46,849 nt of DNA from assembly GCA_902765595.1 (NCBI GenBank), contig CACXAQ010000008.1, forward strand, positions 1 through 46,849, read 5' to 3'. Origin of the DNA: Oscillospiraceae bacterium. GTDB lineage: Bacteria; Bacillota; Clostridia; Oscillospirales; Oscillospiraceae. The notes under the pieces are model-generated. The model was not told the DNA's origin, did no database searches, and saw only the letters and a list, made by a program, of their open reading frames with translations. Position 1 is the first letter of the stretch. Every line of letters starts with the position of its first letter. Positions 8,421 through 15,515 of the stretch are shown here, piece by piece. The translations under genes were made by a program, and so were the position numbers.

Positions 8421-9436
8421 GCCGACACCTCCTTATAGCACCACTTGCGGCCCAGGGCGATCACGCCGCGGATCAGGCCGCCGATGGCGCCGCCCACAAA
8501 CCACACAAAGAGCCACAGCAGCAGCAGGCCCAAAGCCAGGACGACGACGGCAGTGCCCAGCACGATCAGGATATCCGCCAGCTTCGGGAAGCCGCTGAAG
8601 GCGGACATGAACAGGAAGGAGCCTGCGGCGATCACGCCGACGGCCAGAGCCAGAGCCAGCACCGTGGGGATCAGCAGCACCAGGATGCCGAGCAGCGTCA
8701 GCGGTACGGCAAAGAGCACATACAGGATCAGCAGGAACACCCGGGGCTTCTGCCGGGTCTCGGGAAGAACGCTCAGATCGACGGCTTCCGGAGCGGGGAC
8801 AGAGAGCTCCTCCGGCATGAAAACGGTGGCGTCCTCCGCAGCGGGGACGGCAGCCTCCTCGGGGAGCGCACGCTCTTCCGCCGCTTCTTCGGCAGCCTCC
8901 GGAGCCACAGGCGCCTTCGGCTCTTCTTCCGGCGCGGGGGCAGGCTCGCCCTCCTCCGCGGCTTCCCCTTCGGGGGACTCCTCCACGGGCAGTTCCTCCA
9001 CCGGCTCCTCGATGGGGACGGCTTCGGCCTCGATCTGGAAGGGCACATACTCCTCGTCACCGATGGGGTGCGCGTCGTCGGAGAAAAGGGAAAACTGATT
9101 GATCAGCGCGGCGGGCTCCATCTCTTCCTCCGGCTCGTCGGGCCGTTCCGGAGCTACCTGCTGATACAGCTTGTCAATAGCCAGCACAAAGGCGGGGGTA
9201 TCATCCTCGTCAGCGGGGGAGCCGGACTCCAGCTGCTGCTTCCGGGCCTTTGCGTCATAAGTCCGGGCGATGACAACAGCCTGACGGGTGGGAGATACCA
9301 ACAGGTCCATGAGCTTCTGCTCATCCTCCGCGTCGTCAAACAACCTGCTGTACATGGCAAGCGCGGTCTGCCGGTCCTCTTCGACCATAAAGGTCAGCAG
9401 CTTGCCAAGCTCAGGGAGAAATCTTTGCTTGTTAAT
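8417..9436 (-). CDS. membrane protein with acidic linker, possible DUF1700-like; probable ATT start
   Basis: A protein of about 339 aa. The N-terminal ~110 residues are soluble and helical. A long Glu/Pro/Ala-rich acidic linker follows (~110-225), then about three to four membrane segments and a basic end with GGAIGGLIRGVIALGRKWCYK. The helical head plus C-terminal membrane bundle is reminiscent of DUF1700-type proteins, but that is weak. Start: the only upstream ATG (9475) lies inside the -10 box TATAATG, so it should not be transcribed. The ribosome site CGGAGGTG (9443-9450) sits 7-8 bases before ATT at 9436, which is in frame. An ATT initiator, or a base error for ATG, is the best reading. 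First gene of a three-gene operon. Confidence 0.75.
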   Translation of the reverse strand: MNKQRFLPELGKLLTFMVEEDRQTALAMYSRLFDDAEDEQKLMDLLVSPTRQAVVIARTYDAKARKQQLESGSPADEDDTPAFVLAIDKLYQQVAPERPDEPEEEMEPAALINQFSLFSDDAHPIGDEEYVPFQIEAEAVPIEEPVEELPVEESPEGEAAEEGEPAPAPEEEPKAPVAPEAAEEAAEERALPEEAAVPAAEDATVFMPEELSVPAPEAVDLSVLPETRQKPRVFLLILYVLFAVPLTLLGILVLLIPTVLALALAVGVIAAGSFLFMSAFSGFPKLADILIVLGTAVVVLALGLLLLWLFVWFVGGAIGGLIRGVIALGRKWCYKEVSA

Positions 9437-9473
9437 ATCGTTCACCTCCGATTGCGTTTGCACAATCAAAGAC

Positions 9474-9502
9474 ATTATAGCCGCTGCGTCCCGGAAGGTC
9501 AA
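9474..9502 (-). promoter_or_regulatory. promoter of the membrane protein/OhrR-like operon
   Basis: TTGACC (9497-9502), 17-bp spacer, perfect TATAAT (9474-9479) on the minus strand. It places the transcript start near 9467, downstream of the only ATG candidate. Confidence 0.8.
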
Positions 9503-9534
9503 GCAAAATCGTGTAGAATCCCGGCTTTCAGCCC

Positions 9535-9563
9535 TTGACAAGGGCGATAAGCGGGAATAAAAT
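9535..9563 (+). promoter_or_regulatory. promoter of proS
   Basis: Perfect TTGACA (9535-9540), 17-bp spacer, TAAAAT (9558-9563). The leader is about 65 bases, with no T-box sequence in it. Confidence 0.8.
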
Positions 9564-9634
9564 AATGTTCCTGTGATTTTTTGACAGGAAAAACCAGCGG
9601 GGCAAGGGCCCTGACGGAAAGCGAGGAGTACAAC

Positions 9635-11071
9635 ATGGCGAAAGAAAAGAAGGTCGAACAGATCACCGATATGGAGGTCGACTTTGCCCAGTGGTTCACC
9701 GACGTGTGCAAGAAGGCGGAGCTGATCGATTATTCCTCCATCAAGGGCGTGTTCGTTTACCGTCCCTATGGCTATGCCATCTGGGAGAATATGCAGCGCA
9801 TCCTGGATGCGGAGTTCAAAAAGTGCGGCGTGCAGAACGTCTACATGCCTCTGCTGATCCCCGAGAGCCTGCTGCAGAAGGAAAAGGACCACGTGGAGGG
9901 CTTTGCGCCGGAGTGCGCCTGGGTCACCATGGGCGGCAGCGAGGAGTTGGAGGAGCGCTACTGCATCCGCCCCACCTCCGAGACCCTGTTCTGCGAGCAT
10001 TTCCACAACGTGATCCGCTCCCATCGGGACCTGCCCATGTGCTATAACCAGTGGTGCAGCGTGCTGCGCTGGGAGAAGAGCAGCCGTCCCTTCCTGCGCC
10101 ACCGGGAGTTCCTGTGGCAGGAGGGCCACACCATGCACGCCACCGCCCAGGAGGCCGAGGCCTTTACCCAGCGGATTTTGAACCTGTACGCGGACTTCTG
10201 TGAGGACGTGCTGGCCATGCCCGTGACCCGGGGCCGCAAGACCGAGAAGGAGAAGTTCAACGGCGCCGAGGCCACCTATGCCATCGAGTGCATGATGCAC
10301 GACCGCAAGGCGCTCCAGGCCGGCACCAGCCACTATTTCGGCGACGGCTTTGCCCGCGCCTTCGACATCACCTACGCCAACAAGGAAAACACCCTCGTGA
10401 ACCCCTTCCAGACCTCCTGGGGCGTGTCCACCCGTCTCATCGGCGGCATTATCATGACCCACGGCGACAACAACGGCCTGGTGCTGCCCCCCAAGGTGGC
10501 CCCCGTCCAGATCGTGGTGGTGCCCGTGGCCCAGCACAAGCCCGGCGTCATCGAGGGCGCGCAGGCTCTGTGCGACCGCCTCGCCGCCGCCGGCTACCGG
10601 GTGAAGATCGACACCTCCGACAACAGCCTGGGCTGGAAGTGCGCCGAGTATGAAATGAAGGGCGTGCCCCTGCGCGTGGAGATGGGCCCCCGGGATATGG
10701 AGAACGGCCAGTGCGTCATGGTCCGCCGGGACAACGGGGAGAAGACCTTCGTGAACCTGAGCGAGCTGGAGCAGAAGGCCGGCGAGCTGCTGGACGCGGT
10801 GCACGACGGGCTCTTTGCCAAGGCAAAGAAGAACCTGGAGGAGCACACCTACGCGGCCACCTCCCTGGAGGAGGCCAAGGCCCTGCAGGAGGAGCACGGC
10901 GGCTTCATCAAGACCATGTGGTGCGGCGATCTCAGCTGCGAGCTGGCCATGAAGGAGAAGGCGGGCATGTCCTCCCGCTGCATCCCCTTCAAGCAGGAGC
11001 ATCTTTCCGATACCTGCGCCTGCTGCGGCAAGCCCGCTGACAAAATGGTCATCTGGGGCGTGGCCTACTGA
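9635..11071 (+). CDS. proS: prolyl-tRNA synthetase, short (archaeal/eukaryal-like) form
   Basis: A 478-aa class II aminoacyl-tRNA synthetase that charges tRNA-Pro. Class II motifs are seen: RPTSETLFCEHF (motif region 1-2), NQWCSVLRWEKSSRPFLRHREFLWQEGHT (motif 2) and GVSTRLIGGIIMTHGDNNGLVLPP (motif 3). An anticodon-binding domain follows (PVQIVVVPV onward). The C-terminal zinc-binding-type domain ends CACCGKPADKMVIWGVAY, typical of the short form without the bacterial editing insertion. The ATG at 9635 follows GCGAGGAGTACAAC; the frame upstream to 9581 is not used. Monocistronic, with its own promoter and terminator. Confidence 0.96.
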   Translation: MAKEKKVEQITDMEVDFAQWFTDVCKKAELIDYSSIKGVFVYRPYGYAIWENMQRILDAEFKKCGVQNVYMPLLIPESLLQKEKDHVEGFAPECAWVTMGGSEELEERYCIRPTSETLFCEHFHNVIRSHRDLPMCYNQWCSVLRWEKSSRPFLRHREFLWQEGHTMHATAQEAEAFTQRILNLYADFCEDVLAMPVTRGRKTEKEKFNGAEATYAIECMMHDRKALQAGTSHYFGDGFARAFDITYANKENTLVNPFQTSWGVSTRLIGGIIMTHGDNNGLVLPPKVAPVQIVVVPVAQHKPGVIEGAQALCDRLAAAGYRVKIDTSDNSLGWKCAEYEMKGVPLRVEMGPRDMENGQCVMVRRDNGEKTFVNLSELEQKAGELLDAVHDGLFAKAKKNLEEHTYAATSLEEAKALQEEHGGFIKTMWCGDLSCELAMKEKAGMSSRCIPFKQEHLSDTCACCGKPADKMVIWGVAY

Positions 11072-11091
11072 GCGCACAAAACAGAAAAAGA

Positions 11092-11127
11092 AACAGCGCA
11101 GCTTCTTTGGAAGCCGCGCTGTTTTTT
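11092..11127 (+). terminator. terminator of proS
   Basis: Stem AACAGCGC-GCTTC with its complement (one A-C mismatch), loop TTTG, then six T. It abuts the stop codon of the convergent ymxH-type gene. Confidence 0.88.
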
Positions 11128-11405
11128 CAAAAGAAGCCGTGCTTGGGCCGCTTGCGGCGGCCGCAGGTCTCCTGGATGTCCACCAGAATGATGTCCGTCC
11201 CGATGCGTACGATGGCCGTCCAGGGCAGCACATAGTCGTCCTCCCGGCCCAGCAGCCCGAAAAACTTGCTCCGCCCGGGCGTGATGAGCGAGATGAGCCG
11301 CCCCTCTTTCTCGTCGAATTCCGCATCGCAGACATAGCCCAGGCGAAAGCCCGTATGGACGTCGATGACCTCCTTGTAGCGCAGGTCCGAATAATATGCG
11401 ATCAT
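11127..11405 (-). CDS. YlmC/YmxH-family PRC-barrel sporulation protein
   Basis: A 92-aa single-domain PRC-barrel protein of the YlmC/YmxH family (sporulation protein YlmC/YmxH in databases). It begins MIAYYSDLRYKEVIDVHTGFRLGYVCDAEFD and contains PWTAIVRIGTDIILVDI, as in this family. Its biochemical role is unsettled; many Clostridia and Bacilli carry it. The ribosome site GGGGGTG lies within the 3' arm of a perfect 11-bp inverted repeat (11413-11438) immediately upstream, so translation may be limited by RNA folding. It follows parB by 44 bases on the same strand and is probably in its transcript. Confidence 0.88.
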   Translation of the reverse strand: MIAYYSDLRYKEVIDVHTGFRLGYVCDAEFDEKEGRLISLITPGRSKFFGLLGREDDYVLPWTAIVRIGTDIILVDIQETCGRRKRPKHGFF

Positions 11406-11412
11406 GGCAACA

Positions 11413-11438
11413 CCCCCATATACCGGAGTATATGGGGG
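11413..11438 (-). promoter_or_regulatory. perfect inverted repeat covering the ymxH ribosome binding site
   Basis: CCCCCATATAC and GTATATGGGGG (11-bp arms, 4-base loop) between parB and the YmxH-type gene. On the minus strand the last arm supplies the GGGGG of the ribosome site, 8 bases before the ATG. There is no T-run on that strand, so it is not a simple terminator. Confidence 0.7.
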
Positions 11439-11449
11439 ATCTTTGCCTT

Positions 11450-12307
11450 TTATGTTGCTTCCTGGGGTGCGCTGTGCTGCCCTTCCCGGGCCTTGGGGAT
11501 GGAAATGGTCAGGATCAGGGCGTCCTCCGTCTCCTCCCGCTTCATGTCCGCGCCGATGCCGCCCTGCTTCATCATGTCGATGCTGCGGCTGACGGTGTTG
11601 AGAAAAAGCCGCACGTCCTTGAGGATGAAGCTGCGGCGGCGCTCTTTTTTCTCCGGCGGGGGAGCCGGCTCCTCCCGGGGGCTCAGCAGGGCGTCGATAT
11701 AGGCGTCGGCCGCGGCCACGGTCATGTCGTTTTCCAGGATCACGGCCAGGGCTGCCCGCTGGGAATCCGGGTCCGGCAGGCGCAGCAGGGCCCGGCCGTG
11801 GCGCTCACTGAGCCCGCTCTTGCGTAGGGTGTCCAGCACGTCCCCAGGCAGCTTCAGCAGCCGCAGCTTGTTGGCCACCGCCGACTGGGACTTGCCGATG
11901 CGCCGGGCCGCCTCCTCCTGGCTCATGCCGAACATGCGGATCAGCCGCTGGAGCCCCTCGGCCTCCTCCAGAAAATCCAGATCCTTCCGCTGCAGGTTCT
12001 CCACCAGGGCCAGCAGGCCCGCGTCCTCCATGTTTACGTCCACCAAAATGCAGGGGACCTCCGTGAGCCCCGCCAGCCTGGCCGCCCGGAGCCGCCGCTC
12101 CCCGGCCACCAGTTCATATTTTCCGCCCCGCAGCCGCACCGTCAGAGGATTGAGGATGCCGTAGCTGCGGATGCTCTCGCTCAGCTCCTGGAGCCCCGCG
12201 TCGTCAAAGCGCCTCCGGGGCTGGATGGGGTTGGGCGCGATGTCGTCCAGGCGAAGAGCCAGGATGCCGCCCCGCCGGGGCCCGGGGCGCGTTCGCAATG
12301 CCTGCAT
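11450..12307 (-). CDS. ParB/Spo0J/Noc-family DNA-binding protein
   Basis: A 285-aa ParB-type CTPase clamp protein. The N-terminal CTP-binding domain has LDDIAPNPIQPRRRFDDAGLQELSESI and the ParB box GERRLRAARLAG. ALVENLQRKDLDFLEEAEGLQRL is followed by the helix-turn-helix MSQEEAARRIGKSQSAVANKLRLLKL. The C-terminal ~90 residues are for dimerisation. No parA is adjacent, and the ENLQRKDL wording is close to Noc, so it could be a nucleoid occlusion protein rather than the segregation ParB; I cannot separate the two here. The ATG at 12307 follows AAGGAGG. The extension to 12475 crosses the preceding terminator and is rejected. Confidence 0.88.
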   Translation of the reverse strand: MQALRTRPGPRRGGILALRLDDIAPNPIQPRRRFDDAGLQELSESIRSYGILNPLTVRLRGGKYELVAGERRLRAARLAGLTEVPCILVDVNMEDAGLLALVENLQRKDLDFLEEAEGLQRLIRMFGMSQEEAARRIGKSQSAVANKLRLLKLPGDVLDTLRKSGLSERHGRALLRLPDPDSQRAALAVILENDMTVAAADAYIDALLSPREEPAPPPEKKERRRSFILKDVRLFLNTVSRSIDMMKQGGIGADMKREETEDALILTISIPKAREGQHSAPQEAT

Positions 12308-12401
12308 GAAGCAAGACCTCCTTATGTTGTGGTATTCTACGCAAAGCATACACCATATTTTGCGAGAAAGAAGAGGAAGCCCGTCGGAAGGCATGGGAAA
12401 A

Positions 12402-12437
12402 CAAAAAAGAAGACGGAGGAGAGCCTCCTCCGTCTTC
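12402..12437 (-). terminator. terminator of the metNIQ operon
   Basis: A 13-bp perfect stem (GAAGACGGAGGAG and complement) with a three-base loop, followed on the minus strand by TTTTTTGTTTT. Confidence 0.9.
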
Positions 12438-12471
12438 CGGATCGAAACAGCGCGTCTGCGCGGAAACGGCG

Positions 12472-13287
12472 TCAAAAGATGGGCACTACGGCGCCGCCGT
12501 AGTTGTCGTTGATGTAGTCGCGTACGGCGTCGGACTGGAGCGCCTTCACCAGGGCCTGGATCGCAGGGTCGTTCTCGTGACCGGCTTTGACGCCCAGGAG
12601 ATTGGCATAGGTCCGGGCGGCGTCGCCGGAAGCATCCTCGATGGCCAGGGCGTCCTCGGCGGCGTTGAGGCCCGCGGCCAGGGCGAAGTTGCCGTTGATG
12701 ACGGCCAGGTCCACATCCTCCCGGGAGCGAGCCAGCTGGGCGGCGTCCATCTCGGTGATCTTCAGGTCTTTGGGATTCTCGGCAATATCAAAGATCGTGG
12801 CGTTGGAGGAGGCGTCGATGCCGTCGGCCAGCTTGATCAGGCCCTCCTGCTGCAGCAGGAGCAGGGCGCGGGTCTCGTTGGAGCCGTCATTGGGGATGAT
12901 GATCTCCGCGCCGTTGGCCAGCTCCGTCAGAGAAGCGGTCTTGCCGGCGTAGATGCCGAAGGGCTCGTAGTGGATCAGGGCTACAGAGACGATGTCCGTG
13001 CCGTTCTCGGCGTTGAAGCTCTTCAGATAAGGACTGTGCTGGAAGTAGTTGGCGTCCAGTTCTCCGCTGTCCACCACCAGATTCGGCTGCACATAGTCGT
13101 CATACTCCACGATCTCCAGCTCGTAGCCCTCGGGCAGCTGTTCGGCGGCAACGGCCAGGATCTCAGCGTGAGGCGTGGGGGAGGCGGCGATCCGGATCTT
13201 CACGGTCTCCTTGGAGGCAGTCTGGCCGCAGGCGGCCAGGGACAGGACCAGGCAGAGGGTCAGCAGCAGGGCAAAAATCTTTTTCAT
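12472..13287 (-). CDS. metQ: methionine ABC transporter substrate-binding lipoprotein MetQ
   Basis: A 271-aa NlpA/MetQ-type lipoprotein that captures methionine outside the membrane and delivers it to MetNI. It has a signal peptide with the lipobox LSLAAC (cysteine about residue 20), then KIRIAASPTPHAEIL, typical of the family, and DANYFQHSPYLKSFN. The ATG at 13287 follows AAAGGAGAACCCGTC; the reading frame to 13329 is not used. It lies 38 bases after metI and is the last gene of the operon before a strong terminator. Confidence 0.94.
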   Translation of the reverse strand: MKKIFALLLTLCLVLSLAACGQTASKETVKIRIAASPTPHAEILAVAAEQLPEGYELEIVEYDDYVQPNLVVDSGELDANYFQHSPYLKSFNAENGTDIVSVALIHYEPFGIYAGKTASLTELANGAEIIIPNDGSNETRALLLLQQEGLIKLADGIDASSNATIFDIAENPKDLKITEMDAAQLARSREDVDLAVINGNFALAAGLNAAEDALAIEDASGDAARTYANLLGVKAGHENDPAIQALVKALQSDAVRDYINDNYGGAVVPIF

Positions 13288-13325
13288 GACGGGTTCTCCT
13301 TTATCGTTTTTTATTTTTTTATGAA

Positions 13326-14015
13326 TCATCGGATACGCTTATCCGTTTTTTTCACCAGCCGGTCGCCCACGCTCTGGAAGAGCTGGACCAGGAGCACCAG
13401 CAGGAGCACCGCGAAGTACATCACCAGGGGCTTGTAGCGGTTGTAGCCGTAGTTGACGGCGATGCGGCCGATCCCGCCGCCGCCCACGGCCCCGGCCATG
13501 GCGCCGTAGCCGAAGATGGTGATCAGCGCCACCATAAAATTGGCGATCAGGGCGGGTCGGGCCTCGGGGATCAGGACCTTCCAGACGATCTGAAAGGGGC
13601 TGGCGCCCATGGACTGGGCCGCCTCCACCACGCCGGCGTCCACCTCCCGAATGGAAGTCTCCACCAGACGGGCCACAAAGGGAAAGGCCGCGATGACCAG
13701 GGGGGCCAGGATGGCCTTGGTGCCGACGGTGGTGCCCACCAGGAGCCTGGACAGGGGCAGCACCACGATGAGCAGGATCAGAAAGGGCACGGAGCGAAGG
13801 ATGTTGATGAGCGCGTTCAGGGTCTTCATCAGCCAGCGGGGCAGGGGCAGGACGCCGCCCTCCTCCCCGATCACCAGCAGCACGCCCAAGGGCAGGCCCA
13901 GCGCAAAGGCCAGGATGGTGGGCACAAAGGTCATCAGCAGGGTTTCGCCCAGGGCGCCGGGCAGACCCTGCCGGACGATCTTCTCCAGAAGCTCCAGTTC
14001 CGTTTCAGCAAACAT
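13326..14015 (-). CDS. metI: methionine ABC transporter permease MetI
   Basis: A 229-aa inner-membrane permease with about five to six transmembrane segments. The EAA loop that docks on the ATPase reads EAAQSMGASPFQIVWKVLIPEARPALI, and the ending GGGGIGRIAVNYGYNRYKPLVM is typical of MetI. The start codon is preceded by GAGGAGGTGACCGATT. This ribosome site is part of the metN coding region, because the two genes overlap by 11 bases, so translation is coupled. Confidence 0.95.
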   Translation of the reverse strand: MFAETELELLEKIVRQGLPGALGETLLMTFVPTILAFALGLPLGVLLVIGEEGGVLPLPRWLMKTLNALINILRSVPFLILLIVVLPLSRLLVGTTVGTKAILAPLVIAAFPFVARLVETSIREVDAGVVEAAQSMGASPFQIVWKVLIPEARPALIANFMVALITIFGYGAMAGAVGGGGIGRIAVNYGYNRYKPLVMYFAVLLLVLLVQLFQSVGDRLVKKTDKRIR

Positions 14016-15009
14016 AATCGGTCACCTCCTCGGCGGTCACGCCGGCGATCTCCCGCAGATACAGCAGGGCGCGGGCCGCCTCCGTCTCGTCCTGGGGCAG
14101 GCCCAGGACCATGCTGCCGTAGGTCTTGCCAGCCAGGGAATGGGTATCGGCGGACAGAATATTCAACAGGATCCCCTGCCGTACCGCCAAGGTGGCCACG
14201 ATGGGCTCGGCGGCGGCCGCACCGTCAAAGACCAGGCGAACCAGCCGGTTTTCCGGCAGCACGTGGATCTTCTCCCCCTCCGGCAGCACCAGGCGCTTTC
14301 CCGCCTCGGACCGGGGGTTGGAGAAGACCTCCGCTACGGGGCCGCTCTCCCGCACCTGACCGCCGTCCAGGATGGCGACACGGTTGCAGATCTGCTCCAC
14401 GACCCGCATCTCGTGGGTGATGACCACCACGGTGACCCCCAGGTCCCGATTCAGCTTCCGCAGAAGCTCCAGAATGGCCCGGGTGGTCTTGGGGTCCAGG
14501 GCGGAGGTGGCCTCATCGCACAGAAGCACCCGGGGATCACTGGCAAGGGCCCGGGCGATGGCCACCCGCTGCTTCTGCCCGCCGGACAGCTGCACCGGAT
14601 AGGCCTCCGCCTTGCCCGGCAGCTCCACCAGCTCCAACAGCTCCCTCGCCCGGCGGCGGGCCTCCTGCTTTTTCACCCCGGCCAGCTCCATGGGGAAGCA
14701 CACGTTCTCCAGGGCTGTGCGCTGCATCAGCAGATGAAAGCCCTGGAAGATCATGCCGATGCCCTGGCGGGCCTTCCGCAGCTCCCGGGGAGAGAGGGCG
14801 GTGAGCTCCCGCCCGTCCACCAGGACCTTGCCCTCCGTGGGCTGCTCCAGCAGATTCATGCAGCGCACCAGCGTGCTCTTGCCCGCGCCGGACAGACCGA
14901 TGATGCCGAAAATGTCCCCATCCTCGATCCGCAGGTCCACATCCTTGAGGGCTTCCACTTCTCCGCCTGCGGTATGGAAGGTCTTGGATAACTTTTGAAT
15001 CTCGATCAT
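14005..15009 (-). CDS. metN: methionine ABC transporter ATP-binding protein MetN
   Basis: A 334-aa ATPase that energises methionine import. Walker A is GLSGAGKST, the signature is LSGGQKQRVAIARAL, Walker B is VLLCDEATSALD and the switch histidine is in ITHEM. The last ~85 residues form the C-terminal NIL domain (from RLVRLVFDGAAAAEPIV), which senses methionine and inhibits the transporter in known MetN proteins. The ATG at 15009 follows TTGGAGCAGAAT. It is the first gene after a T-box leader, so uptake should be induced when tRNA-Met is uncharged and additionally blocked by substrate at the protein level. Confidence 0.96.
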   Translation of the reverse strand: MIEIQKLSKTFHTAGGEVEALKDVDLRIEDGDIFGIIGLSGAGKSTLVRCMNLLEQPTEGKVLVDGRELTALSPRELRKARQGIGMIFQGFHLLMQRTALENVCFPMELAGVKKQEARRRARELLELVELPGKAEAYPVQLSGGQKQRVAIARALASDPRVLLCDEATSALDPKTTRAILELLRKLNRDLGVTVVVITHEMRVVEQICNRVAILDGGQVRESGPVAEVFSNPRSEAGKRLVLPEGEKIHVLPENRLVRLVFDGAAAAEPIVATLAVRQGILLNILSADTHSLAGKTYGSMVLGLPQDETEAARALLYLREIAGVTAEEVTDYVC

Positions 15010-15022
15010 ATTCTGCTCCAAC

Positions 15023-15055
15023 AAAAAATCGCCCTTACAAAAACGTAAGGGCGAT
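15023..15055 (-). terminator. regulated terminator of the T-box leader
   Basis: An 11-bp perfect stem ATCGCCCTTAC/GTAAGGGCGAT with a short loop, followed on the minus strand by six T. It competes with the antiterminator that includes the T-box sequence just upstream. Confidence 0.92.
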
Positions 15056-15297
15056 GAAATATCGCGGTACCACCTTGCTTCGCGCCGTGCTCGCGCGCGG
15101 TGCCTTCGAGCGTTCCAACAAACGCATCCTCTGTAACGGGAGTACCCGTCGGGCGCTGTCCTCATCGGTTCGCACCCGCAGCTCCGAGACCATGTTCCCC
15201 CGTCTTCCTTCTGTTCCTTCTCAGCAACCGGAACTCTCTGTGAGATCCCCGACGGGCTACTTTTCTCTTCATTGCCTCTTTAATTCGCTATGGAATT
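15023..15297 (-). promoter_or_regulatory. T-box leader, tRNA-Met type, controlling metNIQ
   Basis: A tRNA-sensing leader RNA on the minus strand. Near its 5' end it has the stem I motifs AGAGAG and GGTTGCTGAGAA, then a specifier region GAACATGGTC. An ATG (15191-15193) there would pair with the tRNA-Met anticodon. Near the 3' end lies the T-box AAGGTGGTACCGCG (15063-15076), which binds the tRNA acceptor end. The leader ends with the terminator at 15023-15055. The downstream methionine transporter genes support the Met specifier; the exact specifier position is inferred from sequence alone. Confidence 0.93.
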
Positions 15298-15303
15298 GAA
15301 CGC

Positions 15304-15332
15304 ATCATACACCAAAGGGAGCGATCCGTCAA
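15304..15332 (-). promoter_or_regulatory. promoter of the T-box-metNIQ operon
   Basis: Minus-strand TTGACG (15327-15332), 17-bp spacer, TATGAT (15304-15309). The predicted transcript starts near 15297, directly before the T-box stem I. Confidence 0.8.
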
Positions 15333-15452
15333 GGATCTGAAGGGAGAAAGACGCAAGTTTGGAGGTCTGACAAAAGATCCTCCCTTCCAGGGGCGGCTTC
15401 TTTGTGAGAAACGGAGAATTCCGGCGGGCCATTGCGGGGAAAGAAGAAATGC

Positions 15453-15482
15453 TTTCCAAAGGAGGGGTGCCCGTGCTATAAT
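15453..15482 (+). promoter_or_regulatory. probable promoter of rarA
   Basis: Perfect TATAAT (15477-15482) with a poor -35 (TTTCCA, 15453-15458) at 18 bp. The TATAAT lies 33 bases before the rarA start. Confidence 0.5.
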
Positions 15483-15515
15483 AGCGTGAATTGTTATGAG
15501 CTGGAGGGCTGCCCC

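Noticed and set aside
9437-11335. Upstream extension of the acidic-linker membrane protein frame
   Set aside because: It runs antisense through proS and both promoters; the real start must lie below 9474.
15010-15300. SAM riboswitch before metN
   Set aside because: The sequence has T-box hallmarks (AGGTGGTACCGCG, GGTTGCTGAGAA) and not the SAM-I core.
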